DNA of 64,000 nucleotides from Triglochin maritima (taxonomy: Eukaryota; Streptophyta; Magnoliopsida; Alismatales; Juncaginaceae). The position numbers were made by a program, and so were the translations under genes. The stretch lies in the NCBI GenBank assembly GCA_963682175.1, contig OY821772.1, positions 17,600,743 to 17,664,742 of the forward strand, given 5' to 3'. Position 1 is the stretch's first letter. The number at the start of each line of letters is the position of its first letter. The notes under the pieces are model-generated. The model was not told where the DNA came from and made no database searches. It saw only the letters and a program-made list of their open reading frames with translations. Shown here in pieces: positions 19,440 through 29,781 of the stretch.

Positions 19440-19740
19440 CATAATGTGTACTGGGTAGATATCTCCTATTCTTTGGGTATGGTGAGTCAATATCGATCCA
19501 GCTTAAGCATGAAGGACTGGAAAATAGTTAGGAAAATTATGAAGCATCTTAAAGAAATGGATAACTACATATTGTGTTACCTAGATTGTATTGCCCTATG
19601 AAGCATGGAAGTAAGTATATGGAATGCTTTTCTCTGGTAGGAAGGTATTTTGTTAAAGATGTTCTTACAACAAATTGGCTAGTGCAGATATTGTTGATCA
19701 GTTGTCTAGTGTGACAACATGATCACCCTTTGTTATTTTA
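19440..19740 (+). pseudogene. Decayed copia RT/RNase H fragment
   Basis: The translation contains LGMVSQYRSS-LSMKDWK and an IMKHLKE..NYILCY stretch. These correspond to the VGMVSRYQSNPSMEHWK...RIMRYLRGT region of the intact copia RT-RNase H at 54229-55482. Downstream to ~19740 a broken remnant of the RNase H end (FVKDVL..) can be guessed. Several stops make it non-functional. Confidence 0.6.
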
Positions 19741-20201
19741 AACCTTTCTCACCTAAAATACTATGAGAAACCAAACACATACATGTTAGATACCATTTTA
19801 TGAGAGAAATTGGCGTAAGAAGAGAAATGTGTTGGCATGTATTTATTGGTCGAATGGTAATTGACTAACCTACCAAGGCAATATGTAAGAATTCATTTGT
19901 ATTTCAATTATATTTTGTGTACATTATGGTTGTTTGTTTATCTAGCATAAAACATGATATTTTAATAGGCTAAAAGAATGACTCACACATGAGCATTCAC
20001 CTTTGGCGTTTCGGTAGTGTTCAGAGATAAGACTGCTGACGAATTATCTTGTATGAAGGATCAAGACAAGTTCATCATCATGTTGTCACAATGATTTGGT
20101 ATCAAGATGAGGTCCTCTATAGTCGAGAGAATTGATCCATAGTTTCACGACTCATGTTGCCTATAAAAGCTAGGTGCGAGCACTTTTTGTGGCACTCGTT
20201 A
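19741..20201. other. Unassigned AT-rich stretch
   Basis: A TGTTAGATACCATTTTATG block at ~19786 could begin a copia LTR, and a TATAAAAG lies at ~20162. No matching second LTR or ORF is seen. Confidence 0.3.
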
Positions 20202-20822
20202 CAGGGGTGGCAATGTGGGTTATCGTGTCTTATTTGGGGTTAAACAATCTAACCCAATTTGCACAAACGTATACTCGAGTTGTTTATTATACACATTGAA
20301 AATGGAAACCCAAAGCAGACCATCTAGAACCGTGTTAACCCAACCATCTAACATGTTTATTAAATGGTCGTAATATTCGTGTACAAGTTATACTTACCCA
20401 TACAATCATTATCCATGATCAAGTTATACTTACCCATATAATCATTATTTATGATCAAAATTCAACAACATATAAATTGAGTTGGAGGAGATTATGAAAA
20501 CTACGATAAATGGTTATGAAATTGGTTGTTGATTGTTAATAAAAATATTATGACAAAAAAAGATGGAAAATATGGAGATTCTTGCTAATTTTGTAACTAT
20601 ATGTAATATTGCAATTAGAAACGCATCTATATGTCATTTAGACATAAACAAATGGATTTGACACGAGTTACATGTGCTAATTCAAAATATCACCCATTTA
20701 ATTACTGATCAATTGTGTCAACCCAATTATGACCCAAACCCATTTATGTCAAACCTAAATTCTCGTTTTTCATGACAGATTCGTTTTCGAGTCATTGTGT
20801 CATGACCACAATTACCACTCCT
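20202..20822. mobile_element. Candidate hAT-like non-autonomous element (MITE)
   Basis: The left end CAGGGGTGGCAATG resembles plant hAT termini. The right end, read in reverse, is AGGAGTGGTAATTGTGG, giving imperfect terminal inverted repeats. The interior is ~65-70% AT with no ORF and has a tandem ~38-base repeat (20384-20459). A clear 8-bp target duplication is not visible, so this is tentative. Confidence 0.5.
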
Positions 20823-21155
20823 ATCTGCATAGCAATAGTAAGTTGTTGGTGCAGTGACAATAAAGAGACTCAGGTTATGCTGTCGCGACTAGACTAAGAT
20901 CTGTATAGGGATTCGTGGAGGGACATACATTATGTTGTTCTGTTGAAAATGCTCGACTGTAGAATGTATGATGAGTATCATAATTTATCATTTTACCTTC
21001 ACAATGATGTTATTTTTGTATTTGAATAATACTATGTCGAGTATTTTTGTTTAATTTTGTAGGTTATAAGTAAATAGATATAGTTGTTAAAAATATTGGA
21101 AAGTTAAAGGACTTAAATGCAAAATATGATATATAAAGTGAAAGTCAGAGGGCAT
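20823..21155. other. Unassigned AT-rich stretch
   Basis: No ORF, repeat or family resemblance is seen. Confidence 0.3.
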
Positions 21156-22024
21156 TCATTAGTCTCATATCATACATTTCATTCGTGTTATATATCCTTT
21201 ATTTTACCCCATATTTGTGCTCCTAAACCTGACGAGTAATTCAACAATAGAATCTCCTGAACCTGACGAGTAATTCAACAATTAAAACTAAACAGGTTCT
21301 AACCAACGGCTTCGGGTACACCCCACGTGCTACAATGGTACACTAAAGCTATTGGTGAAATTAGAGGTCTATTCAATCCAAATGATCCCGTTGGTCGGTT
21401 CGACCCCAAATTTCTCTAGTAGGTTGGTTTCTCGGGTTAGAGAAATATGCAACATCCAGATCTGAGTTACAACCGTCCAATTGAGCCCAGATCCATCCAA
21501 AACCTCTAATCTTCTATGAATATAGTTATAATGCCTCATTTCTTATTCTTCCTTCCTCTCCTCCTTAGATTAGTTTCCTTTCTTGTTTAGTAGAGTAGGT
21601 TTTATTTCTTGTATATTAGAGTAGGTTTTAGTTTATTGATTAGTAGTGTAGTGGAGGAGAAGAGGAGCAACTTTGTAATCTTTGTTTTCTTAATCAAGTT
21701 AAGTTTTATGTTCTTCATGTTGTTATCTTTCATTTGATGCAAATTTTGTTCACTTGCTTTGGTTAACTTTAGTTTTATCTATTTACTTATGGGTTGTTTT
21801 GCTTTTGTTGTTTCCTTGGTTATGAAGATTAGTAGAGAGTAGTCCATCCCCATTCGGGGGTGGAGGGTGATGTGATGTGTTGACGTGTTATATTAGTGTA
21901 TGTGTTTAATCCAAATGTTGAAGCCTCACATGAATTTCATAGCCATTTTGCTGGGTTCCTCAATCTTGCCTTTCATGTGCTAATGGTCTTAATTGATGTT
22001 TAGCACAAGCTTTCGTTAGTGGGC
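21156..22024 (+). repeat. Family C LTR, left part (split by element 3)
   Basis: It starts TCATTAGTCTCATATCATAC and resembles, in reverse, the LTR ending at 45617 (read as TGATTAGTAACATATCATAC). It contains a GTTGGTCGGTTCGACCCC block and the ~28-base tandem CCTGACGAGTAATTCAACAA. The LTR continues at 44104 after the element 3 insertion. The last five bases TGGGC are the target duplication. Confidence 0.7.
22020..22024 (+). repeat. Target-site duplication of element 3, left copy
   Basis: TGGGC exactly matches 44104-44108. Confidence 0.88.
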
Positions 22025-23409
22025 TGATTGATTCGTTTTAATTAACAACAAGTGCACGGCCGTGTTGAAGCAGTGGCAAATACGGGGTCGATCCACAGGG
22101 AGGTGTGTTGACTTTAGTTTATTCGAAGGCGAGTGGGAAAGAAAGGATCGAAAGATTGATTAAACTAAACTACACTAACTAGTAGCAACAAGGAAGGAAA
22201 TGAAAGCACAAAACGAACTAAAACTGAGCGACTAATAAAAGAAGATAGAAATCAGGAATGGAAACCCCCTAAGGGGTGGAGTGTGTGTGTACACATGAAA
22301 TAAGTGTGGTGAATGCATACAATAAGCTCAAGTATAGTTAGTCTTTGTTAATGCATAAGAAATACCCAATGGCAAGACCTATCATTTAAAACACTAACCT
22401 AGGTGATTAATATGAGCATGACAAGTTTGTTATTAAGAACATAAACAAGCATGGAATGTACCTAACATTATGGCAGAAACCATCAAGTAAAAGTTCTTAT
22501 TAATTCAAACAAGCATACTAACATTTCTCACAAACAACAATGTCTAGCATTCATACCATCTACATAACATGTATACACATCTACTCCACCCCCAAAGGGG
22601 ATGGACTACTCACACATATTTAAACTAACATTTATACTAAGAAAAGAAAACATGCTTAATCTAATTATAAGAAGACTAAAACAACAAGTTAACTAAGTAT
22701 GCAAGAATTGAAAAGACAAGACAATATAAAGAAAACTTAACAGAACATCTATTATTACTCACTCAATTACAAGTAGCCTCTCCCCACCAGGATTTTTGCT
22801 TCAAGGCTTTTACTCCTAGTAGAGAGGATGGCCGCCAAGAGAGAGATGGAATACAAGAGAGGAGGGAGAGTTCTATTTATAGCCACAAAAAAAGGTAATC
22901 CGGGACAATCCCCCGGTATGGGACTAAACATATACCAGAAATAGACTAAATACACTCTAATACACGCCCCGCAAAAATCTTAGTAGATCTGGAGCAACCC
23001 GGACCGCCAATCAGCGGTCCCAGACCGCTAATTGGTGGTCTACAGGGTTTGGATCGTGCTGGGCTTTCTTCTGGGCTTTTCTGGATGTCTTTGCTTGTGT
23101 TTGATGCATCGAAGTTGGTTGCTGGAGCTCCGGGCCAAATAGAATTGCCAAAATACTCCCCATGATGGTGTGGAGTTTCTTCATTTGGTCATTGATCCAT
23201 TGGTTTTGCATTCGAGTCCCTCTCTATTGCAACTTAGTCCATAAGTTTTGCAACTTAGTCATTTTTCTTACTTTTGAGTCATTTTTCTGCCTCTTCTCCT
23301 CAAACCTACTTATTCCTGAAACTTAAACATTAAACTCGTTATGTAGAATCGTTTAGGTGAAAGATAATTGATATAAGACACACATGTATGCATTATATGA
23401 TGTCAATCA
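22025..23409 (-). repeat. 3' LTR of element 3
   Basis: 1385 bases, TGATTGA...TCAATCA on both strands. U3 palindromes GGACCGCCAATCAGCGGTCC (23001-23020) and GACCGCTAATTGGTGGTC (23023-23040). TATA at 22874-22881 (reverse). It has ~22 bases near 23060-23085 that the 5' LTR lacks. Confidence 0.92.
23001..23040 (-). repeat. Twin U3 palindromes, element 3 3' LTR
   Basis: The first palindrome is self-complementary except for its centre. Counterparts in the 5' LTR are 43717-43736 and 43739-43756. Confidence 0.7.
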
Positions 23410-23411
23410 AA

Positions 23412-23424
23412 TACCCCCACACCT
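23412..23424 (-). other. Polypurine tract, element 3
   Basis: Read on the minus strand, AGGTGTGGGGGTA lies directly before the LTR start TGATTGACATC. Confidence 0.8.
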
Positions 23425-23520
23425 AGTTTTTGCTAGTCTTGAGCAAAACAAAGAAAAAGAAATAAATGACAAAGCATACGAAAAACAGGGAAATCCTAAC
23501 ACACTTTCGTAGGCATCACG

Positions 23521-23588
23521 ATTGCACTTAGCACGTGCAACAAGCCGTTAAACCTTCTTGTCGCCAAGGAGGATGAGTGTTGTCTCCT
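23521..23588 (-). other. Three-hairpin domain upstream of polypurine tract, element 3
   Basis: On the minus strand: H1 at 23573-23588 (AGGAG-ACAACA-CTCAT, one pair lost), H2 at 23553-23572 (CCTCCTTG-GCGA-CAAGAAGG, one weak pair), H3 at 23521-23541 (GTTGCAC/GTGCAAT). Order and spacing are as in element 1. Confidence 0.6.
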
Positions 23589-24678
23589 GAGGGTTTTCAG
23601 CGGATATACCCACAAAATCCGAACAAGATGCATTATTCAATCTAGAAACTCGACTCGTTGGACATATTTTGTCCATCATTGGACGCAGTAATCCTACGAG
23701 CTGACTCTATATAGGTAATCAGTCCACACACCTAGCCTAATGAACCATTCGTGCAAGTTAAATAAAGAATTAAGTGAAAGACATGGACAACCTCAACATC
23801 CTCAAGTGATACAAAGTGTAAAGTCCATTAAGGTTCTTATTTGCATTACCATTTTTTTTCTTTTTTTTTCTTTTCTTATTTTTTTCTTCTTTTCTTTTTA
23901 TTAGTTGGAGTTTCATTCTCCCAGGGTCAGGTTTCGTGCATCATTTCCCTTGAGGACATACACTATCACGTACACCTTTCCCCAAATCTCCACATAGGGC
24001 AATCCTTACCACCCGTATAACGGGTGTTCGGTCGGCGCATCCCAAGTCAGATGACTCGAAAGCACCAGACACAAAGTCCCATCAAACCTATTTGCCTGAG
24101 TGATAGGAGTCGTGCGAGAAGAGAGAACACCTACTCACTTATTTGTTATCTACACATGAACCAAAACCCCTACATTTAATGTCTCACAACAAGATTTAAA
24201 GGGTCCTTGACTACAACAAACTCCCTTAATTTAACAGACATGAATTATTGACTCACTAGGTTCAGGGTGGACTTCTTTAAATGTTTGAGCACTGAAACCC
24301 TATGATTACTCATCCCCAAGGGAAAACTGGGGTGCATCCTAATGACTCAATAAATCCTAAAGCCACTGTACTAGATATCCTAATGCATCAAGTTCAAGAC
24401 AATTTTGGGAGCTTCTTTTTTACTTTTCCTCTCAACGGTTTTGCACATCCTAAACACACACAAAACCCACAAAACATTTTCTTTCACAAACACATGAAGA
24501 TTTTGAAAGAATGTGAAAAGTTTAAAGCATTAGGCAAGCAAAAGAAGACAAGTCACCCAAGGATCATGGCAAGCAGATATATCGATATTAAATGCAGCAC
24601 ACTAACTTGACCCTAACAGTGCACACAAAAGAAAACAAAATCAAAGGAAAATGACTCAACTATGTACACACGCAAAAC

Positions 24679-24693
24679 ACCCCCCTACACCTA
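24679..24693 (-). other. Internal polypurine-tract-like site, element 3
   Basis: Minus-strand AGGTGTAGGGGGGTG, the same position and flanks as in elements 1 and 2. Confidence 0.55.
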
Positions 24694-24982
24694 CTTTATG
24701 CGTTGTCTTCAATGAATGTGAGCATGATACTACATGTATTTATGCATGAAAAAGGAAAGATCTCACCAATGTGAAGCACAAAAGGAAGTTCATGGTTATG
24801 TTGATGGACACAAACCTGAATTCCCTCAAAACTTGTGAGAAGCTAAAGAAGGGGTACAAATACGTGAAAGAAATGGGGCCCAAATACTCAAGGGTTGGAG
24901 TCCACAACAATCGATGCTCATTGAAGTAGTCTTCTTTTCTTTTCTTTTCTTTTCAAATTTAACTTTATACAAACATGAAAGC

Positions 24983-27900
24983 TCAACCATCAGGAGCATG
25001 AATGGTTGAGTGCGAGAGTGGTTCATGAAGGAACATGACCTCCTCAACTTCGGTTGGTGCCCCCTCGAAGTAGGGTTTGAGGCGTTGTCCATTAACTTTG
25101 AACACGTCCTCATTCCCTGGGTTCAAGATGTCAACCGCTCCATGAGGACACACGGATTGGACACTAAAAGGGCCAGACCAGCGAATGCGGAGCTTACCCG
25201 CAAACAGATGAAGCCGTGAATTATAGAGCAACACCTTCTGCCCGGCCGTAAACACCTTTCGCATAATCATGTGATCGTCAAACAACTTGGCTCGGCACTT
25301 ATGAATTTTGGCATTTTCGTACGCATCATTGCGTAGCTCTTCCAACTCCACAATGTCGAATTTACCTTGAACCCCTACTTGATCAAGTTCCATATTCAGG
25401 TTCTTGATTGCCCAGAAAGCACGATGCTCAAGCTCGACGGGTAGGTGGCAAGCCTTGTCGTACACTACCCGATATGGGGACATATCCAAATTGGTCTTGT
25501 ACGTGGTGCGGAAGGCCCACAATGCGTCATTCAACTTAGTTGACCTACTCTAGGAATTAACCGTCTTCTCAAGAATTTGCTTTAATGGATGATTAGAGAC
25601 TTCGACCTGCCCACTAGTTTGCGGATGATATAGGGTCGCAAGCTTGTGGGTGATCGAATATTTCCTCATAAGCGCTTCAAAGGAGCGATGACAGAAGTGG
25701 GTACCCCTAAAGCTGATTATGATACGAGGAGTACCAAATCGTGCAAAAATGTCCCTTAAGAATTTGGTGACCACCTTTTTTCATTGTTCTTTGTGGGTAT
25801 AGCCTCAACCCACTTAGACACACAGTCAACGGCCACCAGAATGTAAACATTCCCGAACAAGTTTGGGAAGGGACCCATAAAGTCGATGCCCCACACATCG
25901 AAGATGCCAACAACAAGGATATTTGACAAAGGCATCATGTCACGTCGACTAATCCTGCCAAGGTGCTGGCACCTATCACATTGCTTACAAAAGTCTTAAG
26001 CATCTTTGAAAAGAGAAGGCCAGTAGAATCCAAATTGGAGCACCTTGGCGGCAGTTTTCTTTGCTCCAAAGTGTCCTCTACATGCCTTAGAGTGGCAGAA
26101 ATGGAGCACACTTTGGAACTCGGTATCTGGGACGCACCGCCTGAAAATTTGGTCAGAGCAGTATTTGAATAGGTAGGGGTCGTCCCAGTGAAAGAATCTG
26201 ACATAAGATCTAAATTTCGTTTGGTCAGATTTTGACCAACCCACAGGAAGTTGCTCGGTCACGAGGTAGTTCACGATGTCGGCAAACTAAGGGTTATCTT
26301 TGATCGTGAACAACTGCTCGTCAGGAAATTTGTCATCAATAATTTGGTCCTGGGGGTTGGTCATCTCTAGACGAGAGGTGGTCTGCTACAACATTTTCAC
26401 ACCCTTTTTGTCCCGAATCTCGAGGTTGAATTCTTGCAACAACAAGATCCATCTCAAAAGTCGGGATTTTGCATCTTTCTTTGCCATGAGGTGCTCGATG
26501 GTTGTGTGATCATAATAGATAATCACGTGGGAGCCAATCAAGTACGACCGGAATTTCTCCAAAGCAAATATGATCGCTAAGAATTCATTCTCGATCACAG
26601 TGTAGTTAAATTGGGCATCATTGACTGTTCTACTGGCATAGTAGATCACATGAGGTAATTTGTCCAATCGTTGCCCAAGCACTTCTAGCACAGCAAAGTC
26701 AGATGCATCACACATTAACTCAAAGGGTTCAGTCCACACCGGTGCCTTAATTATGGGAGCTGAAGTCAACTCTTTCTTCATGGTCAAAAAGGCATGGTGG
26801 CAATCCAGTGTGAACTCAAAAATGGCATCCTTAGCCAACAAGGCGGTGAGAGGTTGAGCAATTTTGCTAAAATCCCTAATGAACCGCCGATAGAATCCAG
26901 CATGCCCCAAAAAGGCGCGGATATCCTTCACACTACGTGCCGGTGGGAGATTAGCAATAATACCCACTTTGGCATGATCGACCTCAATTCCCCTACTAGA
27001 GACCACATGTCCAAGAACAATCTCTCACTTCACCATGAAGTGACATTTCTCCCAATTGAGAGCGAGGTTCTTCTCACGGCATTGCTTGAGGACAAGGCTC
27101 AAGTGACAAAGGCACTCATCAAAGGAAGCTCCAAATATGGAAAAGTCGTCCATGAAAATCTCAAGGAAATGCTCTACCATATCGGAGAAGATGCTGATCA
27201 TACACCTTTGAAACGTTGCCGGCACATTACGTAACCCAAAGGGCATGCGACGGTAGGCAAACGTACCAAAGGGACAAGTAAATGTGGTTTTCTCTTGATC
27301 CTCGGGGGCGATGGGAATTTGGTTGTAACCGACGTATCCATCAAGAAAACAATAATACTCATGTCCGGCCAACCTTTCCAACATCTGATCAATGAATAGC
27401 AACGGGAAATGATCTTTCCGCGTTGCCACGTTGAGCTTGCGATAATCAACGCAAACTCGCCAGCCAGTTTGTAGGCGTGTCGGGATAAGCTCATTCTCAA
27501 CAACCATCACGCCTGACTTCTTGGGAACCACATGGACAAGACTCACCCACGAACTATCAAAGATAGGATAATTATGCCATGACCCAAGCACTTAAGAACC
27601 TCCTTTCGGACGGCTTCTTTCAGTACAGGATTCAATCTTCGTTGTGGGTCCCTACGGGGCCTAGAATCATCTTCCATGTGGATCCGATGTTGAACAATAC
27701 CAGGGTAATTCCCTTGATATCCTTCAAAGACCACCCGATAGCCTTTTTGTTTTTGAAGAGCAATTTTTTGAGGGCGACCTCTTGATCTTTTTCAAGATCA
27801 GAAGCAATAATGAGTGGCAAAGTCTCATTATTCCCTAAAAATATGTAGTTAAGGTTATCGGGGAGCGGTTTAAGCTCGACCAGAGGTGGGTCCTTGTCGG

Positions 27901-28132
27901 ATTCAGAGTTACTTTCAAGTGGCTCAATGGCCACGGGGTAAGAGGAGCAAGCACCCAGATGTGCCTCCTCATCCAGAGATTCACTGGCGGATTCCTCAAG
28001 ATCCTCTTCACTCGTAACCTGGTCATTAGGCACCTCAATAATATGTCGATGTGAGTCGAACATGCCTAATGACTCGGGCTCATCCGTGTCCTGGATGAAA
28101 TTGGCTCCGACAGTATCATCGAAGAGCCCGGG
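24983..28132 (-). pseudogene. Pol remnant: pre-RT linker, RT, RNase H, integrase (Ty3/gypsy, Athila/Tat-like)
   Basis: The linker (28132-~27720) shows VAIEPLES and NNETLPLIIASDL. RT (27591-27025) has WRVCVDYRKLN, FGLRNVPATFQRCM and the catalytic FMDD box. RNase H (27006-26386) has [19 protein letters not shown] and the E in VIENEFLAI. Integrase shows H..H (HSKACRGHFG), CDRCQ-type cysteines, the first Asp in [10 protein letters not shown], the second in VAVDCVSKW, the HPQTSGQVEVSN region and a GPF motif (RWSGPFSV) near the end. Frames change near 27720, 27560, 26390 and 25760. In-frame stops lie at ~27025, ~25994 and ~25544. It is not translatable now. A copia element interrupts its upstream end. 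Confidence 0.92.
28128..28132. repeat. Probable target duplication of nested copia, left copy
   Basis: CCGGG here versus CTGGG at 36053-36057, differing by one C-to-T at a CpG. Confidence 0.6.
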
Positions 28133-28522
28133 TGTTAGCAATCTACGATTGAATCTACAGGTTCAGAATTACCTTTGGTGGAGAGAACCTGTGGCAGCGG
28201 AATGGATCGACGATCACCTCACGGAATCCTCTGGAGCACCGGTCGGTCTTCTACTCTCTTGGAGAAGAAGCACGAGTCCACAACCCAAGAGTCTACGGAT
28301 TGGCTTGGTGGATGTGGAGGGATGAATGGGAGAGAGAGGGAGAGGGCGGCTAGGGTTAGGGTGGAGGCTAGGGTTTGCACACAAGAAATTACTCCATCCA
28401 ATGGGAGGCTCCCCTCCTTATATAGATGGCCCCACCCTAAACCCTAATGCGCAGCCAATGAGAGTGCGCCACGTGTCAGTGCTTTGGGCAAACATCATCT
28501 TAATCCTTAGATTAATCCAATA
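28133..28522 (-). repeat. 3' LTR of Copia-1
   Basis: Minus-strand sequence runs TATTGGATTAATC...TGCTAACA, 390 bases. Frames open within it on either strand also occur in 35663-36052 and are LTR sequence, not genes. Confidence 0.93.
28430..28480 (-). promoter_or_regulatory. U3 promoter cluster of Copia-1 3' LTR
   Basis: Reading the minus strand: ACACGTGGC (G-box/ABRE type, 28468-28476), an ATTGG box (inverted CCAAT), telomere-like TTAGGGTTTAGGGT (~28432-28445), then TATATAAGG. The same cluster is at 35947-36008 in the 5' LTR. Confidence 0.55.
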
Positions 28523-29781
28523 TCTCCCACTTGCACAATAGCACGTCAACAACACGTCATCTTATTTTTGTGTCCCTAACACATACGTATATATCCCCGA
28601 TACATACAATCATAAGATGGCAATGTGTCACCTCTTCATGTGTCCTTGACACATATGTATACATCCCTGATATATACAACTATTTCTCTCTTCCAAGAAT
28701 GCATCCACAATACGCAAGTCTCTGATCATGTATCCCTGATACAAGACCATATGTGTCCCCGACACATGTACTCTTCCGATCATACAGACAAATGGGTCGT
28801 GCGACCGGTGATACACCTGCAATTTAGGAGTCTCAAACTAGAAACCTTACTAGAAGGCCAGAATGACAACATCCTCACAAAAATAACAATTAAGCAGTCA
28901 AATGCACATCACTGTTCCCCAGGTTTACTCAGAAACTCACTTGACATGAACAGTATCTCGATCCCTCGGAGAGAATACCTTCTTGTCCTCAAGGTACTTG
29001 CTACTGTATCCAATACAGTTGGGCCCAGCAAATACTTTTAGTGCAGTCGAGTCAAACGTTTCCCTTCGCCCCAGACCACCATTACACTCAGAGTTGACTC
29101 CTTTCCGGAAGATGCCTCTTTAGACCGAATCTCTCATGGTCATAGATAACATCCCAAAGTAGCCACATCAACTCTTTGCTTCATGGTGTCGTCGAAGGTA
29201 ACTGAGGGCAACTAAATGACAATCAAGTCTTGGACTCACACAGTGAAGGAGCAGGGATCCATCCCTTCACTTCCAAATGGTCGCTCAGCACATGTTGTAT
29301 GACAAACATGCTATGGTGGATCATACTGTACATAACAGTATGTCTGTCTCTCAACACCATACAAGTCTTAGTCTAGTCGCATCTCCTCTGCGCCTGACCC
29401 GAGCTTCATCATTGTCGCCTTAACACCATACAAGTGTCACCTGGCGCCACATGCGATGCTCGCACTTGGCTTCTATAGGTCACATGAATCGTGGGAACAT
29501 TCATGTCAATCCTCACCAACATAGAGGATCTCATCTTGATTCCTAATCAAGGCGACTGTCCTATCATGAACTATTCTGGATCTAGCATACAAGATCTCCT
29601 CATGATCAGTCTCATCTCTGCTCGCTACCAAAAGCGTCGGAGGCGAATGCTCGTGTGAGTAAGCATTCTTCAACCTATTGACAGAATAATATTTTATGCT
29701 AGAACAACTACATCAACCAAACAGATATAGTCGAAAGGAAAACACAATCACTCATAAAAGGAAGTTAGACATGCCAATACA
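28523..29781 (-). other. 3' non-coding region of Copia-1, with a hairpin cluster
   Basis: No conserved ORF. Six small inverted repeats lie within 28569-28767, next to the 3' LTR. The rest, to 29781, is collinear with 52973-54228 of Copia-2 and contains no other feature I can name. Confidence 0.7.
28569..28767 (-). repeat. Cluster of six small hairpins, Copia-1
   Basis: On the plus strand as printed: TGTGTCCCTAACACA (28569), TATATCCCCGATACA (28590), ATGTGTCCTTGACACAT (28638), TATACATCCCTGATATATA (28658), TGTATCCCTGATACA (28729), ATGTGTCCCCGACACAT (28751). Stems differ but remain complementary around a constant TC-N3-GA core. In the element's sense strand the loop is G-rich. Confidence 0.6.

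Larger units (their letters stand above)
23425..24982 (-). other. 3' non-coding region of element 3
   Basis: Follows the integrase stop with no env-like ORF. It is collinear with the 3' tracts of elements 1 and 2. It holds the hairpin domain (23521-23588), a T/C-rich tract (23850-23902), an internal polypurine-like site (24679-24693) and a TTTTC repeat (24929-24954). The frame open at 24302-24610 is not conserved. Confidence 0.7.

Noticed and set aside
24302..24610. 102-codon frame in element 3 3' region as an env-like gene
   Set aside because: It is antisense to the element, has no signal or membrane segments, and is not conserved in elements 1 and 2.
28062..28447. Frames of 60-90 codons around the Copia-1 3' LTR, repeated at 35619-36074
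   Set aside because: The same frames occur in both LTRs. They are promoter and R-region sequence rather than genes.
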